This document shows positions 8,624-16,401 of a stretch of DNA of 18,550 nt, piece after piece; position 1 is the first letter of the stretch; each line of letters begins with the position of its first letter. The notes beneath the pieces are model-generated. The model had not been told where the DNA came from and searched no databases. It saw only the letters and a program-made list of their open reading frames with translations. The position numbers were made by a program, and so were the translations under genes. Source of the stretch: Bacteroidota bacterium (GTDB taxonomy: Bacteria > Bacteroidota > Bacteroidia > Bacteroidales > UBA1556); contig QMPB01000018.1 in NCBI GenBank assembly GCA_003648395.1, forward strand, positions 1 through 18,550, written 5' to 3'.

Positions 8624-9712
8624 TTACTTGCACTGTGCATTTAAATAATTACCAGCTGCAGTTACTCCCAAAGCATCAGCTTTTGACCAGTCTTCGCAAG
8701 CACCTATATCATCTCTAAGTAATTCCTTACAAATTCCACGATTTAAATAACCTATTCCATATTCTGTATCAAGTCTTAAAGCTTCATCATAATCTAAGAG
8801 TGCTTCTTTATATTCTTGTTTAGAAAACTTTAGATTACCTCTATTACCATAAGCTATCGCGTATTCTGGGTTAATTCTTATTGCATTATTAAAATCCTCT
8901 AGAGCTTCATCATATTTCCCTAATTCTTTGTATACAGCACCTCTATTATTATAAGCCATAGCATTATTCTTGTCAACACTTATTGCAGAAGTATAATCTG
9001 CAATAGCACCTTCATAGTTTTTACTAAGTTTCTCAATAGCTGCAATATTATTATATGCAATTGCTAAATCTGGATCAATTGCTAATGCTTTCTTATAATC
9101 GTCAATAGCCAACTGATATTTTTTTTGCATTTTATAGCAACTACCTCTATCATGGTATGCATATACATATTCCTTATCTTTATCAATCACTAAAGTAAAA
9201 TGAGTTATTGCTTCGTCATATCTTTGTTCTACAAACAATACACATCCAAAATAATAATTTGCATCATTACGATATTTGCCTTTATCCAATAAAATGGTTT
9301 TCTCCAAATCATCTTTTGCTCCAGAGTATTCTTCATATTTATAATTAGCAATAGCTCTTGCCAAATAATATTTTGCTATTGCATTTAACGTAATTGCTGA
9401 GTTATAATCATTAATAGCTCCATAATAATCACCTTTTGAAAACTTTGCAGATGCGCGATTATAAAAAGCCTCGGGAAATTTTACCTTAATAGAAATAGCT
9501 TTATTAAAACTACCTATTGCTTCATTATATTTATTACTTTGCAACAATATAACACCTTTATTATACTCTTTTTCAGCTACTTGCTCATCATTAGCGCTCA
9601 ATACTCTAATTGTATCTTGAAGCACATCTTTTACCTCTTGAGCTCGTAAACTTTTCGGAAATGAAACAACTATAATACTAGCTATTATCAATAATAAGAA
9701 ACTCTTTATCAT
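8624..9712 (-). CDS. Secreted TPR-repeat protein
   Basis: This 362-aa protein has a Sec signal peptide (hydrophobic about 4-18, Ala-X-Ala-like SLRAQ at 21-25) followed by about nine TPR units of 34 residues covering roughly 46-352, e.g. AYNNRGAVYKELGKYDEAL (253-271). The final unit, with GACEDWSKADALG (337-349), is a common ending in Bacteroidota TPR proteins. Such proteins are protein-interaction scaffolds; here it is probably periplasmic. It is the first gene of the operon with two TPR/PD40/OmpA proteins, which suggests that the three products form or support one envelope complex. No catalytic domain is present. The specific role is unknown. Confidence 0.85.
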   Translation of the reverse strand: MIKSFLLLIIASIIVVSFPKSLRAQEVKDVLQDTIRVLSANDEQVAEKEYNKGVILLQSNKYNEAIGSFNKAISIKVKFPEAFYNRASAKFSKGDYYGAINDYNSAITLNAIAKYYLARAIANYKYEEYSGAKDDLEKTILLDKGKYRNDANYYFGCVLFVEQRYDEAITHFTLVIDKDKEYVYAYHDRGSCYKMQKKYQLAIDDYKKALAIDPDLAIAYNNIAAIEKLSKNYEGAIADYTSAISVDKNNAMAYNNRGAVYKELGKYDEALEDFNNAIRINPEYAIAYGNRGNLKFSKQEYKEALLDYDEALRLDTEYGIGYLNRGICKELLRDDIGACEDWSKADALGVTAAGNYLNAQCK

Positions 9713-9750
9713 TTTCTTTATTTTTAAATATAATCAATAACTTTATCTAT

Positions 9751-9787
9751 TTAAGGGTAATAACTATTCATATTAATACCCCCTTAA
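9751..9787. promoter_or_regulatory. Imperfect inverted repeat, possible operator
   Basis: TTAAGGGTA (9751-9759) and TACCCCCTTAA (9777-9787) are inverted copies except for two extra C residues in the right arm. They are the only G/C runs in the surrounding AT-rich DNA. The dyad lies 39 bases upstream of the TPR gene start, between it and the -7 box, so it would fall in the 5' leader. A regulator site or leader hairpin is possible. Confidence 0.3.
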
Positions 9788-9806
9788 CCTTTATATATTA
9801 TTACAA

Positions 9807-9814
9807 CAAATTTA
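9807..9814 (-). promoter_or_regulatory. Candidate -7 box for the TPR/OmpA operon
   Basis: The minus strand reads TAAATTTG, a full match to TAnnTTTG, about 95 bases upstream of the TPR gene. No TTG -33 element is visible at the usual spacing. Such boxes also arise by chance in AT-rich DNA. Confidence 0.33.
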
Positions 9815-10113
9815 ATGAAAATATTTCAATTATATATCTATGATAATAAAGTTATTAAGAGTGTATTTGTTATAACTTTTAAGTAGACTAATCAATTAAA
9901 AAAAATCGCATTATTTGTTTAATAGCTTGTTTAAACCATCATTAAAATAGCATTGTATAGAAATAATTATTGGCGTCAAAATATCCTGTAATTCTTTATT
10001 ATTCAATGATTAAACCTTACAAGGTAAACAATATATCAAAAGTCAATTTTCACTTAAATTATTGTATTTATAATTTTTGATTTATTAATAATCTAAATTA
10101 GTCCAAATTATTG

Positions 10114-10121
10114 TAATTTTG
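10114..10121 (+). promoter_or_regulatory. Candidate -7 box abutting the ABC gene start
   Basis: TAATTTTG is a full match to the Bacteroidota -7 box and ends only 4 bases before the ATG at 10126. If functional, transcription would begin at or within a base or two of the start codon, giving a leaderless mRNA. No TTG -33 element sits 19-21 bases upstream. A looser alternative lies at about 10071-10079. Confidence 0.35.
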
Positions 10122-10125
10122 ACAA

Positions 10126-11874
10126 ATGCAAAATTACAATAATACTTCTGCAGATAATAATAAAGAAATTCTTCTTAAAGTTAGCAATTTACAAGTAGAT
10201 TTTAAAACTGAGGATGGGATTTTCACTGCTGTTAAAAACCTTAATTTTGAACTTTATAGAGGAGAAATTCTTGGTATTGTAGGGGAATCAGGTTCTGGTA
10301 AATCTGTTTCTTCAATGGCCATTATGGGAATTCTGTCTAAAATGGCCTCACTTCCAAAAGGTAGTATTAATTATTATCCTACAGAAGATAAAAACATTGA
10401 GCTTAGTAGTATATCAGAAAGCGAATATCAGAATATTAGAGGTAAGGATATTAGTATGATTTTTCAGGAGCCAATGACATCTCTTAATCCTGTATATAAA
10501 TGTGGCGACCAGGTTGTTGAAGCTATAATATTGCATCAGAAAATAAGCAAGAAAGAAGCAAAAATAAAAGCAATTGAATTGTTTAATGACGTAGAGCTTC
10601 CTCGTCCAGAAAAAATATATAACTCCTACCCTCACCAAATCTCTGGTGGACAAAAACAAAGAGTTATGATTGCAATGGCAATATCTAGTAAGCCTAGTTT
10701 GCTTATTGCAGACGAACCTACCACAGCTTTGGACGTGAGGGTTCAAAAACGCATATTAGAAATTTTAAAGAATCTTCAAAAGAAGTATAATATGAGTGTA
10801 ATATTCATCACTCATGATTTGGGAGTAATAGCTCAAATTGCACAGCGCGTTTTAGTTATGTATCGTGGCGAGTTGATTGAAAGTGGTAATATTGAACAAA
10901 TATTCAATAATGCAAAACATGCTTATACTCGAGGGCTAATTAATTGCCGCCCAAAAACAGAAATACGAAGTAAACAATTGCCAACTGTAAACGATTACCT
11001 TAACCTGAATGACAAAGAAATAGCTATAAAACTTGAGGCTATAAGCCAGCGACAAAGAGATACTGAACATAAAAAACTATACGCATCGGAACCTATTTTG
11101 CAGGTAAATAATTTAAGTACTACATTTGTTTCTGAGAGAAATATATTTGGCAAAGTTACAGCAGTCGTAAATGCTGTTAATAATGTAAATATTGAGGTTT
11201 ACCCTGGCGAAACTTTAGGTTTAGTGGGTGAATCTGGATGTGGAAAAACTACCCTTGGACGAACAATATTACAAATGATTCCCTCTAGTAATGGGATAGT
11301 TACTTATAAGAATAAGAATCTTTCTGAACTTCCAAAAAATGAGCTTAGGAACCTTAGAAAAGAAATTCAGATAATTTTTCAAGACCCATACTCTTCGTTA
11401 AATCCCCGAATTACTATTGGGGATGCTATTATGGAGCCTATGAAAGTTCATAATATATTAAAGAATAACACTGAAAGAAAGAAAAGAGTTATAGAATTAC
11501 TAGAAAGGGTTGGGCTAACTGCAGAGCAATATTCTCGTTATCCTCACGAATTTAGTGGTGGACAAAGGCAACGAATTGTGATAGCACGCAGTCTAGCTTT
11601 AAATCCAAAATTTATTGTTTGTGATGAATCCGTAAGTGCTCTTGACGTCTCTGTTCAGGCTCAAGTACTTAATTTACTTAATGAACTCAAAAAGGAATAT
11701 GGACTTACATATATTTTTATCTCTCATGACTTATCGGTGGTAAAATACATGAGTGATAGAATATTAGTAATGCGAGATGGTAAAATTGAAGAAATTGGTG
11801 AAGCTGATGAATTATACAATAATCCTAAGACAAACTATACTAAAGAGTTAATTGAGGCTATTCCTGAAGTTTAA
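10126..11874 (+). CDS. Fused double-ATPase ABC protein, dipeptide/oligopeptide (DppD-DppF) type
   Basis: This 582-aa cytoplasmic protein has two nucleotide-binding domains that would power a peptide-type or nickel-type importer. NBD1 has Walker A GESGSGKS (residues 53-60), Q-loop FQEPMTSLNP (113-122), signature ISGGQKQR (172-179) and Walker B LLIADEP (192-198) with H-loop His230. NBD2 has GESGCGKT (368-375), FQDPYSSLNP (418-427), FSGGQRQR (476-483), Walker B FIVCDES (496-502) and His534. The DES in place of the usual DEP is a mild variation; the catalytic Glu is kept. Fusion of the D and F ATPases in one chain is common in Bacteroidota and resembles YejF/GsiA. No permease or binding-protein gene lies nearby, so it would act with membrane subunits encoded elsewhere. 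The next in-frame Met is well inside NBD1, which supports this start. Confidence 0.93.
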   Translation: MQNYNNTSADNNKEILLKVSNLQVDFKTEDGIFTAVKNLNFELYRGEILGIVGESGSGKSVSSMAIMGILSKMASLPKGSINYYPTEDKNIELSSISESEYQNIRGKDISMIFQEPMTSLNPVYKCGDQVVEAIILHQKISKKEAKIKAIELFNDVELPRPEKIYNSYPHQISGGQKQRVMIAMAISSKPSLLIADEPTTALDVRVQKRILEILKNLQKKYNMSVIFITHDLGVIAQIAQRVLVMYRGELIESGNIEQIFNNAKHAYTRGLINCRPKTEIRSKQLPTVNDYLNLNDKEIAIKLEAISQRQRDTEHKKLYASEPILQVNNLSTTFVSERNIFGKVTAVVNAVNNVNIEVYPGETLGLVGESGCGKTTLGRTILQMIPSSNGIVTYKNKNLSELPKNELRNLRKEIQIIFQDPYSSLNPRITIGDAIMEPMKVHNILKNNTERKKRVIELLERVGLTAEQYSRYPHEFSGGQRQRIVIARSLALNPKFIVCDESVSALDVSVQAQVLNLLNELKKEYGLTYIFISHDLSVVKYMSDRILVMRDGKIEEIGEADELYNNPKTNYTKELIEAIPEV

Positions 11875-11883
11875 GCAATATTT

Positions 11884-11905
11884 AATAGATAAGGCTATTT
11901 ATTTT
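11884..11905. terminator. Weak convergent hairpin between ABC gene and membrane-protein gene
   Basis: AATAG (11884-11888) and CTATT (11895-11899) can pair around a 6-base loop, followed on the plus strand by TATTTTG. It lies in the 20-base gap between converging genes and overlaps the TAG stop of the minus-strand gene. A 5-bp stem is weak, so this is tentative. Confidence 0.25.
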
Positions 11906-12425
11906 GAGCAGCATATTTATTGCGTCTATTAATTAAAGCAATAATAATTAATATAAAACTAAATAGTATTGAACTCCATTTCAAAGTAGAAAAAAGCGAT
12001 GCATATGAGATATATTCTGGAATAAAATTTGGAAAATCATAAACCAATACTCTTAAGAAATAGTTTTCGGCAAAATCAAAAATCATAGCTAAAGAAGGAA
12101 TTATAACCCAAATATTTGGAGATACTGGTCGTATTAACCTTATTAAAACACCCGTCATAAGTACAGAATAAATTATGGGGTAAATAAAATCGCGGTATTG
12201 ATATCTAATATAATATAACCTGCCCTGTGGACCCCACTTAGTAAACATTTCGGAAAGTGATTCTTGACTATGATTAATACTAAGATCGGGGATTAACATT
12301 CCTGACAACTTCCAAATATCCAATAGACCACCCTCTCCAAAGTACATTATACCACTAATAACAAAATATGATATCACTAATAGTATCAACATAGTATTTG
12401 AAAAAAAAACTCTTAAGTTTTTCAT
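11895..12425 (-). CDS. Four-helix membrane protein of unknown function
   Basis: This 176-aa protein has four predicted transmembrane helices near residues 10-30, 81-97, 104-124 and 146-166, and a basic, Asn-rich C-terminus. The loop between helices 1 and 2 (31-80) holds GPQGRLYYIRYQYRDFIYP (65-83). The third helix carries FDFAEN (116-121), an acidic pair within the membrane. The spacing of GRxYY, Y/RDxxYP and DxxEN resembles a widespread family of small uncharacterised membrane proteins, but I cannot name it with certainty. It is convergent with the ABC gene and divergent from the helicase gene, so it is probably monocistronic. No function is proposed. Confidence 0.7.
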   Translation of the reverse strand: MKNLRVFFSNTMLILLVISYFVISGIMYFGEGGLLDIWKLSGMLIPDLSINHSQESLSEMFTKWGPQGRLYYIRYQYRDFIYPIIYSVLMTGVLIRLIRPVSPNIWVIIPSLAMIFDFAENYFLRVLVYDFPNFIPEYISYASLFSTLKWSSILFSFILIIIALINRRNKYAAQNK

Positions 12426-12531
12426 ATTAACTTTTTATATACTTATCTAACCCGATTACAACTATCTATACACAACAAATCTTCTGCAATTAATAATGCA
12501 TAAAAATATATAAAATTACAATATAACAGAC

Positions 12532-12539
12532 CAAAAATA
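12532..12539 (-). promoter_or_regulatory. Candidate -7 box for the 176-aa membrane protein
   Basis: The minus strand reads TATTTTTG, matching TAnnTTTG, about 107 bases upstream of the start at 12425. No -33 element is visible. Confidence is low because the surrounding sequence is very AT-rich. Confidence 0.28.
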
Positions 12540-12604
12540 TATTTCCATTAATATGGAGATCCTAAACTCTAATAAACAGTCAATATTTAGACTAGTATTT
12601 ACAC

Positions 12605-12612
12605 TATCTTTG
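12605..12612 (+). promoter_or_regulatory. Candidate -7 box for the DEAD-box helicase gene
   Basis: TATCTTTG followed by CA is a textbook form of the Bacteroidota -7 element and lies 40 bases before the ATG at 12652. It lies within the longest open frame, which extends back to an ATG at 12553, and so argues that the true start is downstream. No clear TTG is seen at -33. Confidence 0.5.
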
Positions 12613-12651
12613 CACCGCAAAATAAAGCTTCTCATAATAAAAATACCAATA

Positions 12652-13986
12652 ATGACTTTTGAAGAATTAGGATTAAATAAGCAATTACTAAATGCAATTA
12701 CAGATTTAGATTATGTTTATGCCACACCAATACAGGAGCAAGCTTTTGCACCAATAAAAGGTGGCCGAAATGTAGTAGGAATAGCACAAACAGGTACTGG
12801 TAAAACTTTCGCCTATTTATTGCCTATTCTGAATGCCATGAAATTCTCTAATCAACGTGAGCCCAGAGTATTAATAATTGCTCCTACTCATGAACTTGTA
12901 ATACAGATTCTTCAAGAGACTCGAAAACTAAGTGAGTATTCAAACATACGTTCACTAGCTGTATTTGGCGGTGTGAATATGAAAAATCAGAAGCAAGATA
13001 TTTATGATGGAACAGATGTATTAATAGCCACACCAGGCAGATTACTTGATTTAGCTTATACAGGTATTTTGAACTTAAAATCAATAAAACAGGTTGTTTT
13101 TGATGAAGTTGATGAGATGTTTAGCTTAGGCTTTAGAACTCAAATAACTAATCTTCTGGAAATGCTTCCTGAGAAAAAACAGATGGTTATGTTCTCTGCA
13201 ACTATGTCGGATGAAGCTATTAAGTTTATGAAAAGCTACGTTTATAATCCTTTGCATATAGAGATAGCTCCTCATGGCACTCCTATTGAGAAGATTAACC
13301 AAACGGCGTATTTTGTCCCTAATTTTAATACTAAAGCAAATCTTTTACAATTATTATTGAAAGAAGATACAAGTTTGAGTAAAGTAATGGTTTTTGCAAA
13401 AAGCAAGAAACAAGCTGACAAATTATTATTAGAACTAACTCCTGAAAACCAGAAAAACGCAGCTGTTATTCACTCTAATAAAGCTCATAATACGAGGATG
13501 AACGCCATGAAAAAATTTATCTCTGGCGAAGTAAGAGTTCTTATTTCTACTGATGTAGTAGCTCGTGGTATGGATATTAATGATGTGTCACATATTATTA
13601 ACTTTGATATTTCCGAAAACCCTGGCGACTATATGCACCGCATAGGCCGTACTGGCAGAGCTGACAAAGTAGGTAATGCTATATCATTTATTAATGAAAT
13701 GGAACAAGAGAATCATACTCAGATAGAGATTCTTATGGGAAAAATTGTAAAGAAGCGTGAACTTCCTGAAGAATTAGTAATATCAAATGAATTTGCTGAT
13801 GATGAAAAACCAAGCTCAGGAGTTGATAAAAACTACTTAACTGGCAATAGAAATGCTGTCCCTATAGGAGCATTTCATGAGAAAAAAGCAAAGAATAAGA
13901 AAGAAAATAGCGGAAGTGCTGCTAGAAATAAAAAAGAATATACAAAATCAGGAAGTCGTAAAAAATACGGTGGAAGAAGAAGATAG
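12652..13986 (+). CDS. DEAD-box ATP-dependent RNA helicase
   Basis: This 444-aa cytosolic RNA helicase unwinds structured RNA in ribosome assembly or mRNA turnover. Motifs in order: Q motif with TPIQEQA (residues 25-31), Walker A AQTGTGKT (45-52), APTHEL (77-82), GG and TPGR (127-130), motif II DEVD (151-154, Val replacing Ala of DEAD), SAT (182-184), ARGMDI (304-309) and HRIGRTGR (329-336). From about residue 405 the protein ends in a Lys/Arg/Gly-rich tail finishing GGRRR, as in RhlE/CshA-type helicases, probably for non-specific RNA binding. I start at 12652 (MTFEELGL) rather than at 12553, because the extra 33 residues lack family similarity and contain the candidate promoter. It is probably monocistronic. 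The exact subfamily is not resolved. Confidence 0.93.
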   Translation: MTFEELGLNKQLLNAITDLDYVYATPIQEQAFAPIKGGRNVVGIAQTGTGKTFAYLLPILNAMKFSNQREPRVLIIAPTHELVIQILQETRKLSEYSNIRSLAVFGGVNMKNQKQDIYDGTDVLIATPGRLLDLAYTGILNLKSIKQVVFDEVDEMFSLGFRTQITNLLEMLPEKKQMVMFSATMSDEAIKFMKSYVYNPLHIEIAPHGTPIEKINQTAYFVPNFNTKANLLQLLLKEDTSLSKVMVFAKSKKQADKLLLELTPENQKNAAVIHSNKAHNTRMNAMKKFISGEVRVLISTDVVARGMDINDVSHIINFDISENPGDYMHRIGRTGRADKVGNAISFINEMEQENHTQIEILMGKIVKKRELPEELVISNEFADDEKPSSGVDKNYLTGNRNAVPIGAFHEKKAKNKKENSGSAARNKKEYTKSGSRKKYGGRRR

Positions 13987-14145
13987 ATAAATATTGTTTA
14001 ATCTGCTTAATTGTATACTAAAAGGTTACTTTACAGTAATAATAGTCCAAGCAATTAAACGATTAGACAAAATAAGTAACTATTACATTATTTAGTAAAT
14101 ACATAATTTTCCATTTAAAAAAACGGTAGTGCCTAGTTTTCATTG

Positions 14146-14158
14146 ACTAGCATCTAGT
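14146..14158. repeat. Short perfect dyad ACTAG-CAT-CTAGT
   Basis: A 5-bp perfect inverted repeat with a 3-base spacer lies in the long intergenic region; a third CTAG lies just upstream at 14133-14136. It could be a regulator site for the downstream acetate operon or chance. Confidence 0.3.
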
Positions 14159-14302
14159 GTTAAGTGTTTGCTGTATTAAACTTTGCCTATAATCCTTAGC
14201 CTTTCCAACTTTCCCATAAATCACAATAGTCCAATTGATATTACACAATTCAATACTGTTAATTTTTAACTATTATTAAAGTCTATATTAGATACTAATA
14301 AG

Positions 14303-14310
14303 TATTTTTG
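14303..14310 (+). promoter_or_regulatory. Candidate -7 box for the pta operon
   Basis: TATTTTTG matches TAnnTTTG and lies 53 bases before the pta ATG, implying a leader of about 45-50 bases. No TTG element is seen at the expected -33 position. Confidence 0.38.
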
Positions 14311-14363
14311 TAGTATTAATAAAAAATACAATAATTGGTTATACAACATTAATTATCAACATA

Positions 14364-15359
14364 ATGAGTTTAATAGAAAATATAAAGAGCGCTGCTAAAG
14401 GAAAATACAAAACTATTGTTTTGCCAGAGGGAGAAGCCGAAAGAACTTTACGAGCTGCAGATATTATTATACAAGAGGGAATAGCAAAACTAATTCTTGT
14501 GGGCGATAAGGAGACAATATCAATTAACGCAAAGCAGTTTGGATTAAAAAACATAGATAAGGCTGAAATATACGATGCAAATACCGATTCTAGAAATTGT
14601 GAGTTGGTAGATTTACTATATGAATTACGACATAAAAAAGGACTTAGTAAAGCTGGGGCACGAGAATTCTGTAAGGATCCTTTATATATTGGTCCATTAC
14701 TAATAAAGTTAGGTTATGCTGATGGAGAAGTAGCAGGAGCTGAAAATTCTACAGGAAATGTTTTACGTCCTGCATTTCAGATTGTAAAAACTGCACCTAA
14801 TAGCACTGTAGTTTCTGGAGCTTTTATTATGGTTCTAAAAGATAAGAATTTCGGGCAAGATGGTTTGATGGTATTTGCTGATTGCGCTGTTAACCCAAAT
14901 CCAAACGCAAAACAATTAGCAGAAATTGCTATTGCTTCTGCCAGAACAGCAAAAGCAATTGCAAAATTAGAGCCTAAGGTAGCTATGCTTAGTTTTAGCA
15001 CTAAAGGAAGCGGAAGTCATGATGATGTAAATAAAGTTGTAGAAGCAACAAAAATTGCTAGAACAATGGCTCCTGAGATTCAGATTGATGGAGAATTACA
15101 AGCAGATGCTGCTATAGTAGAAGCTATTGGCAAAAGCAAAGCTCCAGGTAGTTATATTGCAGGCAAGGCTAATGTACTAGTTTTTCCTACTTTAGACGCA
15201 GGAAATATAAGTTATAAGCTTGTACAACGTTTAGCAGGTGCTGAGGCTATTGGCCCTGTATTGCAAGGCATGGCAGCTCCAATTAACGATCTATCAAGAG
15301 GTTGCTCTATAAACGATATTGTTAATCTTGTGGCTATAACTGCAAATCAAGTAAAATAA
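14364..15359 (+). CDS. pta: Phosphate acetyltransferase
   Basis: This 331-aa cytosolic enzyme converts acetyl-CoA and phosphate to acetyl phosphate and CoA, the first step of acetate and ATP formation. The short single-domain (Clostridium/Methanosarcina) form is present, with no N-terminal DRTGG/CobQ extension. Diagnostic segments are LPEGEAERTLRAA (residues 20-32), GAENSTGNVLRPA (125-137), FADCAVNPNP (171-180), MLSFSTKGSG (208-217), DGELQADAAIV (242-252), FPTLDAGNISYKLVQR (274-289) and NDLSRGCS (308-315), with the catalytic Ser311/Arg312 pair equivalent to Ser309/Arg310 of Methanosarcina Pta. AGAENST and the C-terminal block favour acetyl- over butyryl-transferase. It is the first gene of pta-dehydrogenase-ackA and is followed by a 47-base gap. 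Confidence 0.93.
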   Translation: MSLIENIKSAAKGKYKTIVLPEGEAERTLRAADIIIQEGIAKLILVGDKETISINAKQFGLKNIDKAEIYDANTDSRNCELVDLLYELRHKKGLSKAGAREFCKDPLYIGPLLIKLGYADGEVAGAENSTGNVLRPAFQIVKTAPNSTVVSGAFIMVLKDKNFGQDGLMVFADCAVNPNPNAKQLAEIAIASARTAKAIAKLEPKVAMLSFSTKGSGSHDDVNKVVEATKIARTMAPEIQIDGELQADAAIVEAIGKSKAPGSYIAGKANVLVFPTLDAGNISYKLVQRLAGAEAIGPVLQGMAAPINDLSRGCSINDIVNLVAITANQVK

Positions 15360-15406
15360 AAACAAATCTCTACAATGATTAATTATGTAGATAAAAAATA
15401 AAGCTA

Positions 15407-16372
15407 ATGAAAGAAAAATTAGAAGATTATGCATTGAACAAGTCGATGAAATCAAATTCTGACACTATCAAAGTAGGAATAATTGGCTGTGGAACAATGG
15501 GGCAAGAGCTTAGCATATTGGTAAGCAAAAGTGGCATTGATGTAGTTTTTATAGAAATTTCAGAAGAAAAAATAAATAGTTCTTTTGAAGGAATAGGATT
15601 CCAAATTGACAACATTATTAGTCATTGGGGAATGACTGAAGGTGATAAACGAGCAATACTATCAAGAATTATTGGCACTACAGATTACAGCAAAATATCT
15701 GATTGTAATATAGTTATTGAATCTATCAATACAAAAAAATGGATTCCTAATCAGCCAACGCGAAAAGAAGTTTTTAGAAAAGCTGAGAAAGTTATTGACA
15801 AAAAAGCATTATTAATTTCCAATGCCTCAACCATTGTAATCTCAGACCTTGCTTCAGAGTTAGAATTCCCATGTCGTGCTATAGGAGTGCATTTTATTGC
15901 TCCTGCTATTACAACAAGAGTAATTGAAGTAAATAAATGTCATAATACCAATAAAGAAAGCCTAGATGCTCTGCATCGCTTTATCCGTGCTATTGGCAAG
16001 GAAACCATTAAAATAAATGGAACTCCTGGAAATATTAGTACTAGACTAATTGTTCCAATGATTAACGAAGCATGTGAGCTTCTTATGGAAGGTGTGAGCA
16101 CTGTTGCCGAAATTGATAAAACAATGCAGATGGGTTATGGTATGCAGCGTGGCCCTTTTACTATGGCCGACCGTATTGGTCTTGATAAGCTTACTAAATG
16201 GATGGAAGGTTTGTATAATGAATATGGTGATAGAAAATATAAAACCTCTCCTATTATTAAACGAATGGTAAGAACAGGAATGTTGGGTTCAAAATCCAAT
16301 AATGGTTTTTACATTTATAAAGACGGTAAAAAAATAGAAAAAAATGGTTCTATTTTCAATCTTGGTAATTAG
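15407..16372 (+). CDS. 3-hydroxyacyl-CoA dehydrogenase family protein with altered active site
   Basis: This 321-aa NAD(P)-dependent dehydrogenase is related to 3-hydroxybutyryl-CoA dehydrogenase. The Rossmann domain has GCGTMG (residues 27-32) and an acidic Glu50 at the end of beta-2, favouring NAD(H). The C-terminal helical domain runs from about 205. Aligned to human HAD by spacing, Ser141, His162 and Glu174 match catalytic Ser137, His158 and Glu170, but the Asn208 position is Thr212 (PGNISTR instead of PGFxVNR) and HFFNP is HFIAP. There is also an extra stretch of about 6 residues at KWIPNQP (111-117). It probably acts on a CoA thioester, but the substrate may differ from 3-hydroxybutyryl-CoA. 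It lies between pta and ackA with gaps of 47 and 29 bases, so the three are likely co-transcribed. A start at Met14 (15446) is possible. Confidence 0.85.
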   Translation: MKEKLEDYALNKSMKSNSDTIKVGIIGCGTMGQELSILVSKSGIDVVFIEISEEKINSSFEGIGFQIDNIISHWGMTEGDKRAILSRIIGTTDYSKISDCNIVIESINTKKWIPNQPTRKEVFRKAEKVIDKKALLISNASTIVISDLASELEFPCRAIGVHFIAPAITTRVIEVNKCHNTNKESLDALHRFIRAIGKETIKINGTPGNISTRLIVPMINEACELLMEGVSTVAEIDKTMQMGYGMQRGPFTMADRIGLDKLTKWMEGLYNEYGDRKYKTSPIIKRMVRTGMLGSKSNNGFYIYKDGKKIEKNGSIFNLGN

Positions 16373-16401
16373 TATTTATTGACATTTTAAGAAGAATATA
16401 C

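Larger units (their letters stand above)
9713..10125. other. 413-bp divergent intergenic region
   Basis: This AT-rich region separates the minus-strand TPR/OmpA operon from the plus-strand ABC gene and must hold both promoters. It contains TAnnTTTG boxes for each direction (listed separately) and an imperfect dyad near the TPR gene: TTAAGGGTA (9751-9759) opposite TACCCCCTTAA (9777-9787). I see no open frame with a recognisable product, no tRNA and no riboswitch-like fold. Confidence 0.6.
13987..14363 (+). other. 377-bp non-coding region before the acetate operon
   Basis: This is AT-rich DNA between the helicase stop and pta. It holds a candidate -7 box near the pta end, a weak stem TTACT/AGTAA around 14025-14040 with no U-tract, and three CTAG tetramers within about 25 bases (14133-14157), two of which form a perfect ACTAG-CAT-CTAGT dyad. 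I see no protein-coding frame, tRNA or recognisable riboswitch. Confidence 0.55.

Noticed and set aside
10414..10746. Minus-strand open frame of 110 codons antisense to the ABC ATPase
   Set aside because: It overlaps the conserved NBD1 motifs and has no recognisable domain.
15427..15615. Minus-strand open frame of 62 codons antisense to the dehydrogenase gene
   Set aside because: It is a shadow of the Rossmann-domain coding region with no family resemblance.
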